From Streptomyces sp. NRRL S-340 (GTDB taxonomy: Bacteria > Actinomycetota > Actinomycetes > Streptomycetales > Streptomycetaceae), in the NCBI RefSeq assembly GCF_000720185.1, contig NZ_JOIY01000003.1, forward strand, positions 1 to 64,000: a stretch of DNA of 64,000 nt, read 5' to 3'. The translations under genes and the position numbers were made by a program. The notes under the pieces are model-generated. The model did not search any database and was not told where the DNA came from. It was given only the letters and a program-made list of their open reading frames with translations. Below, piece by piece: positions 7,651 through 17,037 of the stretch (its first letter is position 1; each line of letters begins with the position of its first letter).

Positions 7651-8550
7651 ATGGCGGCATACGTTGACCCACACTTTCGTCCCACGCTCTGGCCGGGGAC
7701 GCCCGTGCCCGCACCGCAGTTACGGCCGCTGACCGGCGCGCGGGCAGAGGGCGAGTGGATCGTCTGGGAGCCGCATCTGCGCTCCGAGGTGGAAGGCGTT
7801 GCGCTGCCGGAGGACTTCTACCTGCGAGAGTTCATGGAGCTGGAGCCCGCAGATCTCGACGCTGCGGCCGCCCTGATGCGCGCCTACGGACACCTCGGCG
7901 GCAGCATCGGCACCGGCAGCTGGGACGAAGACGAGTACGAGCGCCTCAAGGAACTCGCCGAAAGCCTGCACCCGAGCAGCGGACCGTTCGCCCTGCGCGG
8001 CGAACTGGCAACGCTGTACGTCACTGAGGCGCAGGCGGCCATCACCACCTGGCTGGCCCTACGGCGCGAGGGCGGCCTCGACGCGCTCGTCGAGGCCGAA
8101 GTGAGCGAGGAAGAGCTGGCACGGCTGCAGTCCGAGAACACACACCGGGACGAGGCGTGGCCGCGCGACCTGGACCATCTGCGCGAGATCGCCCTGGACA
8201 TGAGGGTCAGCGACCTGGTGCATGAGCTGAACGCGGCGCTCAAACCGTTCAGCATCGGCATCGGCAGTCTCGACGACCGCTACCCCAGCATCCTCTCGGT
8301 CGTCTTCCTCCAGCTGTACAACCACCTCGCCGAAGGCGCCACGATCCGCGAGTGCGCCAACGAGACCTGTCGGCGGAACTTCGTACGCCAGCGCGGCCGC
8401 GCCGAATACGGACAGAACCGCACCAGCGGCATCAAATACTGCACCCGCGAATGCGCACGCGCCCAGGCACAGCGCGAACTTCGACGACGCCGCAAGCAGC
8501 AGTCCCCGCCCGCAGCGCCCCACCCCACGGTCAGCGCACCCCAGCCGTGA
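7651..8550 (+). CDS. CGNR-type zinc-ribbon protein
   Basis: A 299-residue cytoplasmic protein. The C-terminus carries CxxxxC...CxxxC (Cys235, Cys240, Cys264, Cys268: [20 protein letters not shown] then [17 protein letters not shown]), the CGNR-like treble ribbon found at the end of many actinobacterial putative regulators, followed by an Arg-rich tail suited to nucleic-acid binding. The N-terminal 230 residues are mainly helical and acidic. It is divergent from the nuclease-like gene with under 40 bases between starts, so both may use overlapping or leaderless promoters. In-frame ATGs at 7639 and 7642 are alternatives. Role unknown. Confidence 0.7.
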   Translation: MAAYVDPHFRPTLWPGTPVPAPQLRPLTGARAEGEWIVWEPHLRSEVEGVALPEDFYLREFMELEPADLDAAAALMRAYGHLGGSIGTGSWDEDEYERLKELAESLHPSSGPFALRGELATLYVTEAQAAITTWLALRREGGLDALVEAEVSEEELARLQSENTHRDEAWPRDLDHLREIALDMRVSDLVHELNAALKPFSIGIGSLDDRYPSILSVVFLQLYNHLAEGATIRECANETCRRNFVRQRGRAEYGQNRTSGIKYCTRECARAQAQRELRRRRKQQSPPAAPHPTVSAPQP

Positions 8551-8577
8551 GCCGATACCCCGCAAGGAGCCTGACGT

Positions 8578-11427
8578 GATCAGCCTGCGAGAACACCAGG
8601 CACATCCGTAAATGGGTGGGGTTTCCTACAAGGTCCTCCGTGCCCCCGCAGGGCGCCCGGGCCACGATCGTCTCCGCCACCGGGTCGGGCAAGACGATCA
8701 CAGCCGCCGCCTGCGCGCTGGAGCGCTTCCGGGAAGGCCGGCTCCTTGTCACCGTGCCCACCCTGGACCTGCTCGTGCAGACCGCCCAGGCGTGGCGCCT
8801 GGTGGGCCACCGCGCCCCGATGGTCGCCGTGTGCTCACTGGAGAACGACGCGGTCCTCAACGCGCTGGAAGTGCGGACCACCACGAACCCGATCCAGCTC
8901 GCCCTGTGGGCCAGGTCCGGGCCGGTCATCGTGTTCGCCACGTACGCCTCCCTGGTGGACCGCGAGGATGCCGAAGATCCGACCGGACCGCGGAAGGTTC
9001 GCGGGCCGCTGGAGGTTGCCCTGGCGCGCGGGGACCGGCTCTACGGGCAGCGCATGGACGGCTTCGACCTCGCCATCGTGGATGAGGCCCACGGAACGGC
9101 CGGTGATCTCGGCCGTCCGTGGGCGGCGATCCACGACAACACCCGGATCCCGGCGGACTTCCGGCTCTACCTGACAGCGACCCCGCGCATCCTGGCGGCT
9201 CCCCAGCCACGCAGGGGCGCGGACGGCCAGGAGGCGGAGATCGCGACCATGACCGACGACCCGGACGGAAGGTACTGCGCGTGGCTTCCCGGCGCCGAGC
9301 TGGGTCTGTCGGGGGCGATCGAGCGGGGAATCCTCGCCGGGTTCGAGATCGACGTCCTGGAGATCCGCGACCCCTCCCCCGTCCTTGAGGAGTCGGAGGA
9401 GGCCCGGCGCGGCCGGCGCCTGGCCCTGTTGCAGACCGCGCTCCTGGAGCACGCCGCCGCGTGGAACCTCCGCACGGTCATGACGTTCCACCAGAAGGTC
9501 GAGGAAGCCGCCGCCTTCGCGGAGAAACTGCCCGAGACGGCAGCCGAGCTCTACGTGAACGACGCCTCCGACGAGGACCTGGCCGCCGCGGACAAACTGC
9601 CGAAGTCCTCGATCGACGCGGAGTTCTACGAGCTGGAGGCCGGCCGCCACGTACCCCGGACCGGGTGTGGTCGGCGTGGCTGTGCGGCGACCACCTCGTA
9701 GCCGAGCGGCGCGAGGCCCTGCGCCAGTTCGCCAACGGCATCGACGCGGCCGGGCGCCGGGTCCACCGCGCGTTCCTCGCCTCGGTGCGGGTGCTCGGAG
9801 AGGGCGTGGACATCACCGGCGAGCGAGGAGTCGACTCGATCTGCTTCGCCGACACCCGCGGCTCCCAGGTGGAGATCGTGCAGAACATCGGCCGCGCACT
9901 CCGCCTCAACAAGGACGGCAGCACGAAGGTGGCCAGGATCATCGTGCCGGTGTTCCTGGAGCCCGGCGAGGACCCGACGGACATGGTCGCCTCCGCGAAC
10001 TTCAAGCCGCTCGTGGCTGTGCTCCAGGGCCTGCGCAGCCACGATGAGCGCCTGGTCGAGCAACTCGCCTCCCGCGCCCTCACCAGCGGCAAGCGCACAG
10101 TCCACGTGCAGCGGGACGAAAACGGGCGGATCGTCGGGGCCGGCGGCGAGAGCGACGGCGAGGACCAGGAGCAGGACGTCACCGACGCCGCTGCCGAGTC
10201 GGCCCTCCTGCACTTCTCCAGCCCGCGCGACGCAGCGACGATCGCCGCGTTCCTGCGCACCCGTGTCTACCGGCCGGAATCCCTGGTGTGGCTGGAGGGC
10301 TACCAGGCCCTGCTGCGCTGGCGGAAGGAGAACCAGATCACCGGTGTCCACGCCGTGCCCTACGACGTCGAGGTCGAAGTCGGAGCGACGAAGGCCTTTC
10401 CGCTTGGCCGATGGGTCCACCAGCAGAGGAAGGCGCTCCGGGCCGGGGAACTGGAGGAGCGGCGCAAGACGCTGCTGGACGCGCCGGAGGCCGGGATGGT
10501 CTGGGAGCCCGGTGAGGAAGAGAACAAACTCGCCGCGCTCCGGTCCTACCGGCGAGCCACCGGGCACCTCGCACCGCGCCAGGACGCCGTGTGGGGCGAG
10601 GGCGAGGCGATGGTGCCCATCGGACAGCACATGGGCAACCTCCGCCGCAAAGGCGGGCTCGGGAAGGACCCGAAGCGCGCGGAGGAGCGGGCGAAGCAGC
10701 TGGCCGAGATCGACCCGGACTGGAACTGCCCGTGGCCGCTGAACTGGCAACGCCACTACCGCGTCCTCGCCGACCTCGTCGACGCCGACGGCCACCTGCC
10801 CCACATCACACCCGGCGTCCACATGGACGGCGACGACATCGGCAGCTGGAGGTGGCGACAGCAGGAACCCAACACCTGGACACAGCTCCTCCCCGAACAG
10901 CGCAAGCGGCTCACCGCGCTCGGCATCAAACCGCCGGAGACACCCGCCCCCGCGGTGGCGGCGGCCGGCGCGGCCATGGGCCCCGGGAAGGCGAGGAGTA
11001 AGGCTGAGGCGGCGTTCCAGCGGGGTCTGGCAGCCCTGGCGCAGTGGGTGGAGAAGGAGGGGCAACGGTCCGTCCCGCGCAGCACGTGGCGGAGATCACG
11101 GTCGACGGCGAAGCGGAGCCAGTGCCGGTGAAACTCGGGGTGTGGATCTCCAACACCAAGAGCCGACGGGACAAGCTCACCGCGGAACAGCGCGCCGCCC
11201 TCGCCGCGCTGGGCATGGAATGGGCGGGCGCGGTGCCGGCCATCGAGGCCGCCCCGGAGCCGCCCGCCTCGCTGCCCGCGCCGCCAGCGGCCCCGGCGAA
11301 GCGGCGGGTACGGGAACACCACGAGGAGTGCGACGAGGAGCTGTACGAGGGCGGAAACTGCACCTGCTCGTCCATCAAGCGGTTCGGACCGCCCTCCGAA
11401 CGCGAGAACTACTGGGACAACCTCTGA
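8578..11427 (+). pseudogene. DEAD/DEAH helicase with helicase-associated repeats, broken
   Basis: The reading frame starts GTG ATC AGC CTG (MISLREHQAHP) at 8578 and meets TAA after 11 codons. The sequence resumes near 8640 (VPPQGARATIVSATGSGKT, Walker A) and runs through DEAH (AIVDEAHGTAGD) and LTATPR. It shifts frame near 9655, continues with QIVQNIGRALR-type motif VI and several helicase-associated (HA) repeats (WHWRKENQ-like; LDDLxxxG-type; LGIKPPETPAP), shifts again near 11090, and ends with LTAEQRAALAALGMEWA and a Cys-rich tail (EECDEELYEGGNCTC). Putting the pieces together gives a near-complete protein, so inactivation is recent or due to sequence errors. Confidence 0.8.
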
Positions 11428-11443
11428 CCTGCAAGGACGCCGC

Positions 11444-11617
11444 TATGCCAGGGCCGCAGCGAGCGGTCGGGCGCAGGCAGAGGCCCGCGCCCGAGCCGAA
11501 CAGCAGGCAGCCGACGAAGCCGGGGCACCGAACTGTGCGTACGGCGGGGTGGTGGAGGAACTCGCGGTGGAAGTCATGGCGCAACTGCCGAACGATCAGG
11601 CCCGCGCCAGGAGGTGA
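11444..11617 (+). pseudogene. C-terminal relic of hypothetical protein
   Basis: Without a usable start, the frame RAQAEARARAEQQAADEAGA then PNCAYGGVVEELAVEVMAQL and PNDQARARR ends in TGA at 11615-11617. It is helical and Ala/Glu-rich. The stop overlaps GTG 11614 of the next frame (GTGA), an arrangement that suggests both were once coupled genes. Confidence 0.4.
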
Positions 11618-11788
11618 CGGTGCTCGTGGAGATCGCGCGACTCGATCCGCGAACCTGGCCGGTCCGTGACCCCGGTTCGGTAGAGGAGATCCGGGAGGCG
11701 TTCGGACGGCGTGCTGGATCCAGTTCATGCCGCACGCCGGTGCGAACGAGGTCCGTGACATCGGGTGGGCGGACTGATCTCAGGGCTG
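11614..11788 (+). pseudogene. small hypothetical gene, frameshifted
   Basis: From GTG 11614 the frame reads MTVLVEIARLDPRTWPVRDP then GSVEEIREAF. Protein-like sequence continues in another frame as TACWIQFMPHAGANEVRDIG-WAD and stops near 11788, implying one indel close to 11703. No family recognised. The stretch from 11789 to 12071 shows no further gene. Confidence 0.4.
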
Positions 11789-12071
11789 TCGGCGGCGGAG
11801 GACCTCGCACCACTCCCGGAGCCGGTCCTCGAGGACGAGGTTGTCGCCGCGGCTGAGGTCTGGAGCAGCTGGGCGTACACGGTTGCTTCGGCGGCGAGAC
11901 CGGCCGAGCTACCCAGGATGGGGAAGGGGGCGCGGACGCGGGCGGCGACGTTGGGCTCGAGGTGTAGGCGTAGAGGGTGACGCAGTCGACGCCCTGGGGG
12001 CTTGGCCGGTTGCCACGAGGGTGCTTCGTGACGTTCCCTGGCAGAGGCAGAACCGAGGAAAGGGTGGGCAT

Positions 12072-13535
12072 ATGACGGAGAGCCCCGTGTCGAGCGAGGA
12101 ACTCGCGTGGCTGGACGCGACGGCGCAGGCCGACCTGGTGCGGCGCGGCCTGCTGACGCCGCGTGAACTCGTCGAGGCCGCCATCGAACGGATAGAGCGG
12201 CTCAACGGCACACTCAACGCCGTCATCACCCCCTTGTATGAGAAGGCCCTCGCCGATGCGGAGGCGTCCGGGCTGCCCCATGGCCCGTTCCGCGGCGTGC
12301 CGATGCTGCTGAAGGACGCCCTGTGCCAGACCGCGGGTGATCCGTACTACGGGGGGATGCGCGCGCTGCGGGACCGCGGCTGGCGGGCTCGTGAGGACTC
12401 CACCCTGGCGGCACGGTTCCGGTCGGCTGGTTTCGTCTTCTGCGGCCGGACGAACCTTCCCGAGCTGGCCACCAGTGTGACCACGGAGCCGTTGGCCCAC
12501 GGGGCGACGCGCAACCCGTGGGCCCTCGATCGATCGCCTGGCGGCTCGAGCGGTGGGTCGGCGGCGGCGGTCGCCGCCGGCATGGTCCCGGTCGCGCACG
12601 GCAACGACATGGCCGGCTCGATACGGATGCCCGCCAGCGCCTGCGGCGTCGTCGGCCTGAAGCCCACTCGGGCACGGTCCTCGTTGGGCCCACAGTACGG
12701 CGAGTACTGGGGCGGGGTGACACACGAGCACGTGCTGACCCGGTCGGTGCGTGACACCGCCGCCGTGCTCGACGTGACAGCCGGTGCGGCAGTCGGTGAC
12801 CCGTACGCGGCGGCGCCCCCGACGCGCCCCTACCGCGAGGAGGTCGGAGTCGATCCGGGCACACTGCGGATCGGGTTCCGTACGACCCCGCCGGGTGCGA
12901 CCGATCCGGCCCACAAGGAATGTGTGGCAGCCGTCGAGCACGCGGCCCGGCTGCTCGACCGCCTCGGCCACCACGTCGAGCCGACACCGGCGGCGGCGCT
13001 GGACGCACCCGAGCTGTTCCAGGCCCTGCCCACCCTCTTCTCAGCCATATTGGCCTGGGAGTTGGGGCAGTGGTCGCAGCGTCTGGGCGAACCGCTCGAA
13101 CCCGCCGACCTGGAGCCGATGAACGGGGCGCTCGCGGAGGCGGGCCGCTCGGTCACGGCCGCGCAGTGGCTCTCCGGCATACAGGCGTGGCAGAAGTGGG
13201 CACGAGGTGTGGCCGGCTTGTGGGAGACCGAGGTCGACGTCCTGCTCACGCCGACGCTGCCCACTCCCCCGCCGCGCCTCGGTGAGCTCGCCCCGAACGC
13301 GAAAGCTCCGATGGACCTGGTGGCCGATGTCGCAGGATGTATCGCCTTCACCTTGCCGTTCAACGTCACCGGCCAGCCCGCCGTCTCCCTACCCCTGCAC
13401 CGCACCTCCGACGGACTTCCCATCGGCGTGCAGCTCGTCGCCGCGCACGGCCGGGAGGACGTGCTGATCCGATTGGCCTCCCAGCTCGAGCGGGCCGCTC
13501 CGTGGTCCGGCGCGCACCCTCCGTTCTCCGCCTGA
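12072..13535 (+). CDS. amidase signature family hydrolase
   Basis: A 487-residue amidase. The Ser-cisSer-Lys triad is visible: Lys81 (PMLLKDALCQTAG), cis-Ser159 and nucleophile Ser183, 24 residues apart as in the family (SPGGSSGGSAAAVAAG ... GNDMAGSIRMPASACGVVGL). The glycine usually before GSI is Ala here (MAGS). ATG 12072 follows GAGGAAAGG at a good distance. It would hydrolyse an amide or related C-N bond; the natural substrate cannot be read from sequence. No partner gene adjoins; a dead IS4 lies downstream. Confidence 0.85.
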   Translation: MTESPVSSEELAWLDATAQADLVRRGLLTPRELVEAAIERIERLNGTLNAVITPLYEKALADAEASGLPHGPFRGVPMLLKDALCQTAGDPYYGGMRALRDRGWRAREDSTLAARFRSAGFVFCGRTNLPELATSVTTEPLAHGATRNPWALDRSPGGSSGGSAAAVAAGMVPVAHGNDMAGSIRMPASACGVVGLKPTRARSSLGPQYGEYWGGVTHEHVLTRSVRDTAAVLDVTAGAAVGDPYAAAPPTRPYREEVGVDPGTLRIGFRTTPPGATDPAHKECVAAVEHAARLLDRLGHHVEPTPAAALDAPELFQALPTLFSAILAWELGQWSQRLGEPLEPADLEPMNGALAEAGRSVTAAQWLSGIQAWQKWARGVAGLWETEVDVLLTPTLPTPPPRLGELAPNAKAPMDLVADVAGCIAFTLPFNVTGQPAVSLPLHRTSDGLPIGVQLVAAHGREDVLIRLASQLERAAPWSGAHPPFSA

Positions 13536-13826
13536 GGGCTTGCAGATCATTACTGACAGTGGCGGTGTTGCCTGGCACGTCGAGGATGCGGGTCTCGACC
13601 CTTCCTTCACCGACGACGTATTGGACCCTGTTCACGTCAATGCCGGTGACTTAGGGCATCAGTGCAGGTAGAGCGTGTGTGACGACTGTTCTGGTGAGTA
13701 GAACCCTGGGATGCACAGGTGGTCGCCACGAACTGATGATGCGCCAGGTGATCTCGGGACAGGGCAACGGGGCTCCCGGTAGGACAGGAGATCGACCAAG
13801 ATCCGACTGCCTCGGAGGGAGCCCCG

Positions 13827-14485
13827 TTGGGCGCTCAGTCTGCCATCGCTGTTGCCCCAGCCGTCACCACGGCGGTCCGTCCGGTGCCATCTCGAAGTCC
13901 CCGAAGGCGGTCGGAACCGCAGTTCGGCGACCGGATCCGGCTCGGTGTACTCACCGAGGAGATCACACCCGAAGTAGTCGACGAAGTATTGGAGTTGACC
14001 GGCAGGGCCGAGCGCCGCCGCAGGCTTCTGCCGGCCCGCGCGGTGGTCTACTTCGTCCTGGCTCTGTGCTTGTTCAGCAGCTCTGACAGCACCGGGCCGC
14101 CGGGATACCGGGCGGTCCTGCGGGCCCTGACCGAGAAACTGCGGCACCTGCCGGGCGGGGTCCTTCAGCGCCTGCCCACCAGTTCGGCCCTCTACCCGAG
14201 CCCGCCAGCGCTTGGGAGACAAGCCGTTGCAGGCCCTTTTCGAACGCCGGTGCGGCGCCCAGGCGACACCCATGACCCCAGGAGCATTCGCCTTCGGTTT
14301 GCGGCTGGTCGGCTGGGATGGCACCGCGCTGGACGTTCCGGACAGCCCCGAGAACGCCGCGACGTTCGGATTCACCGGCCGCGGCGGCACCAACAAGGGC
14401 GGAAACCCACAGGTCAGACTGATGGCTTTGATCGAGTGCGGCACCCACGCCGTCATCGACGCGGCCTTCGACTCGATCGCCAGGA
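13827..14485 (+). pseudogene. IS4-family transposase, frameshifted and 3'-truncated
   Basis: TTG 13827 after GGAGGGA opens MGAQSAIAVAPAVTTAVR. The IS4 N-terminal domain follows (FGDRIRLGVLTEEITPEVVD, RRRLLPARAVVYFVLALCLF). One indel near 14195 moves the reading into GDKPLQALFERRCGAQATP and LVGWDGTALDVPDSPENA. After DAAFDSIA (about 14485) the protein is lost, with the last catalytic acidic residue and the 3' end missing. The flank at 13650-13800 resembles an IS end region, but inverted repeats could not be fixed. Confidence 0.75.
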
Positions 14486-14680
14486 TATTGGAGCTTCCGC
14501 AACTTCGTGAGCACTTCCGCATGATCCTGGGCACTGATCGAGCATTTCCACGCGATCACGAAAAGCGGTGACTTTCAGTAGCTGTCGACGGTCGTGTGCT
14601 AGCGATCTTCCGGTTTGAGTGGCTACCGCTGCCCGCCAAGTCTGAGTCCGTCTCCGTCTTCCCTGTGTACGGCAGGTGGA

Positions 14681-15586
14681 TCAGATGGTGACCACGATCT
14701 TTCCCTGCACGTGTCCCCACTCGGAGTGAGCATGCGCCTTTGCGATCTCCTCCAGCAGGTAGGTCTGTTCGATACGCGGCACGTAGCGGCCCTGCTCGCC
14801 GAGAGCGCCCGCTTCGGCCAGGAGCGTGGCGTCGTTGACCGCGTTGGCCACCCGGACGCCCAGACGCTGTGCGTTCACGTGGTCGGCGACCGTCACCACG
14901 CGGTCCGGGTCACCGACGATGTCAACGAGATCGGCCAGGGAGCCGGAAGCGGCGGCATCGAGGACGAGGTCGACTCCGCTCGGGGTCAGGCTGGCGAGAC
15001 GTTCCGCCAGGCCCGCGCCGTAAGTCACGGGAAGGGCGCCCAGGGAGGTGAGGAACGCGTGGTTGCGCTCACTGGCCGTCCCGATCACGGTGGCCCCCAG
15101 GGCGCGGGCGATTTCGACCGCCGCGCTGCCGACTCCTCCGGCAGCCCCTTCGATCAGGAGGGTGCGCCCCTCCAGCTGACCGAGTGCCTTGAGTCCGCCC
15201 AGCGCCGTCACGGATGCCAGGCCGGCCGCAGCGGCCTCCGTGTCGCTCCAGTTGGCGGGGGCGGGAGCCCAGGCCGAGAGGACGGCCAGCTCGGCCGTCG
15301 CACCCGTTACTCCGCCCAGGCCGAAGACGCGGTCACCGATCTCGACCGACCTGACCCCCTCGCCCGTCCTGTCCACCAGACCTGCGACGTCGCGCCCCGG
15401 GATCGCCGGCAGATCGATCGGGAGGAAGTCGCGCACCGATCCATTGCGCACCTTCCAGTCGACGGGGTTGACGCTGGCCGCCGTGACACGGACGCGGATC
15501 TCTCCGGGACCGGGCAGCGGGTCCGGGGCCTGCTCGATGACGAGGGTGTCCGTGCCGCCGTACTCGTGGTAACGGGCTGCGCGCAT
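14681..15586 (-). CDS. NADP-dependent zinc-free quinone oxidoreductase (MDR superfamily)
   Basis: A 301-residue medium-chain dehydrogenase of the quinone-oxidoreductase branch. It opens MRAARYHEYGGTDTLVIEQA, has the GroES-like domain (VNPVDWKVRNG...IPGRDVAGLV), then the Rossmann motif LLIEGAAGGVGSAAVEIARALG (about 142-163). The zinc ligands of alcohol dehydrogenases are missing, as expected for this branch. It is divergent from a MerR regulator across a typical MerR promoter, so it is probably induced by the regulator's ligand, for example an electrophile or quinone. This last point is inference. Confidence 0.85.
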   Translation of the reverse strand: MRAARYHEYGGTDTLVIEQAPDPLPGPGEIRVRVTAASVNPVDWKVRNGSVRDFLPIDLPAIPGRDVAGLVDRTGEGVRSVEIGDRVFGLGGVTGATAELAVLSAWAPAPANWSDTEAAAAGLASVTALGGLKALGQLEGRTLLIEGAAGGVGSAAVEIARALGATVIGTASERNHAFLTSLGALPVTYGAGLAERLASLTPSGVDLVLDAAASGSLADLVDIVGDPDRVVTVADHVNAQRLGVRVANAVNDATLLAEAGALGEQGRYVPRIEQTYLLEEIAKAHAHSEWGHVQGKIVVTI

Positions 15587-15636
15587 GATGACCTGCCTTG
15601 TTTGTCCGGTTGGCCTGGTATGCCTTGACGTCGACT

Positions 15637-15668
15637 ATGCTAAAACCTGACGTTGACGTGAGGTGCAA
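15637..15668 (-). promoter_or_regulatory. MerR-type promoter with 20-bp spacer dyad
   Basis: On the minus strand TTGCAC (-35; 15663-15668) and TAGCAT (-10; 15637-15642) are 20 bp apart. The spacer is filled by the dyad ACCT-ACGT-ACGT-AGGT spanning 15645-15664. A long spacer holding the operator is the hallmark of MerR-family activation. It drives the oxidoreductase gene. Confidence 0.75.
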
Positions 15669-15700
15669 GTCGACGCGTCAGCCGGGAAAGCGGAGGACAC

Positions 15701-16138
15701 ATGCGGATCGGTGAGGTGGCCCGCCAGGCCGGGGTGAGCGTGAGAGCTCTGCGCTACTACGAGGAGCAGGACCTGTTGCAGGCCGAGCGGAGCTCCGGCG
15801 GGCAGCGTCAGTATCCGGACTCTGCCGTCGACCGGGTCCACCTGATCCAGCAACTGTTCGCAGCCGGGCTGCCGAGCAGGTCTGTGCGGGAGGTGCTGCG
15901 CTGCGTGCAGTCCGGAACGGTGTTGCCGGGCCTGCTGGATCGGCTGGAGAGCGAGCGTGCGCGGATCGACGGACGGATCAACGAACTTCTCGCTGCGCGT
16001 GACCGGCTCGACGGCGTGATCGCCACCACGCGCAACCCTCCACCCGAGTGCACCCACGCCCAGACGTTGGACGGCCCGGCTCTCAGTGCTGCACCGAGCG
16101 GCAGCCACAGGTCCGCACTCGGAGCGACGGACAGGTGA
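15701..16138 (+). CDS. MerR-family transcriptional regulator
   Basis: A 145-residue regulator. The winged HTH is at 1-70 (MRIGEVARQAGVSVRALRYY, YEEQDLLQAERSSGGQRQYP), then the dimerisation helix (LLDRLESERARIDGRINELL), and a short C-terminal segment with a single Cys (PPECTHAQ). There is no metal-binding cysteine cluster. It most probably controls the divergent oxidoreductase from the dyad at 15645-15664. ATG 15701 follows a weak AAAGCGGAGG-like site. Confidence 0.85.
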   Translation: MRIGEVARQAGVSVRALRYYEEQDLLQAERSSGGQRQYPDSAVDRVHLIQQLFAAGLPSRSVREVLRCVQSGTVLPGLLDRLESERARIDGRINELLAARDRLDGVIATTRNPPPECTHAQTLDGPALSAAPSGSHRSALGATDR

Positions 16139-16329
16139 GAGCCACTCGTACCACTCTGCGCATGATCGACTGTCGAAGACGATGCCCATGGCGTGCGGAA
16201 AGCCGGATCGCCGCAGCAGAAGCCACTCTTGAGCCACTGCAGGCGCCAGCTCTTGAGGGAGGCGGCGACAATGGCCTTGCCACTGCCGTCACGGACGATC
16301 TTGTTCGGCAGGGTGGCCCTCTGCAGTAT
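16139..16329. other. stretch with no supported gene
   Basis: A minus-strand frame around 16210-16310 (PNKIVRDGSGKAIVAASLKS) looks protein-like but is short and unrecognised. Nothing else is supported. Confidence 0.3.
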
Positions 16330-16470
16330 CGGAATCGGCGGTGGCGCGCGCTCTCGCCGCGGCCGGCATCCGCATCCTGGTCGCGGGCAGGAACACGAGC
16401 CGCGGTGAGGCCGTGATGGCGGACATCACCCGTCATCATGGGGCGGCCGTCTTCCTGCCGAGTGAGCTGG
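16330..16470 (+). pseudogene. short-chain dehydrogenase fragment
   Basis: Reads ESAVARALAAAGIRILVAGR, NTSRGEAVMADITRHHGAAV, FLPSEL. This matches the second helix and NADP-selective arginine (AGRN) of a classical SDR. The TGxxxGIG motif is lost upstream and nothing follows. A relic. Confidence 0.5.
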
Positions 16471-16693
16471 ATCGGCGGCCCGCCGAGGTGCGCCGGTGCA
16501 ACAGGGCCCTTCCCCTGCCCCGACCCTGTCCGTTGTCCGCTCTGCGCCCCGCTCGCCCCTGAGCGGTCCCTCACCCGACCCGGAAAAGCCCCGGACAGAC
16601 GCACCACATGGGCGGCTGTGCACCTAACGTGGCGATGATGCCCCGGCCTGGACCGCGCACCTGACACAACCCCTCTCTTCATGAGGAGGATCC

Positions 16694-17010
16694 ATGCTGT
16701 CAAGGGGCAGTTCGGCGCTGGGGCGCATCGCCGCGCGGGGCACGGCCATGATCACGGGAGCAGCGATGGACGTCATCACCGGCCTCGCCGCCGCTCCCGC
16801 GGTCCATGCGTCACCGTCTGCCGACAGGGGCCCTGCGGTGGGCACCGTGTGACGCCCCGGAGAAGCCGGGAGCCGAGTGCGCCACTCTTTCAGTGCCCGT
16901 CGACTGGGCCCACCCGAAGGGTCCGAGACTCGACCTTGCCGTGGCCCGCCGCAAGGCCACCGGCCCCGGCGCACGCGTCGGCTCGATGGTGTTCCGGCCG
17001 CGGGGATCAA
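16694..17010 (+). pseudogene. exported TAP-like alpha/beta hydrolase, N-terminal fragment
   Basis: ATG 16694 follows GAGGAGG and starts a signal-peptide-like frame (MLSRGSSALGRIAARGTAMI ... AAAPAVHAS) that stops at TGA. One frame over, the mature part appears: TGALRWAPCDAPEKPGAECA then TLSVPVDWAHPKGPRLDLAV and ARRKATG. This is the start of secreted tripeptidyl-aminopeptidase-like hydrolases. It ends at about 17010 where recombinase DNA begins. The nucleophile region is absent. Confidence 0.6.
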
Positions 17011-17037
17011 TGGAACCGTGGTTATCGATGAGAACGA

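Noticed and set aside
9461..11131. A separate 556-residue protein inside the helicase region
   Set aside because: Its first 65 codons are out of frame with the helicase. It is simply the second segment of the broken helicase.
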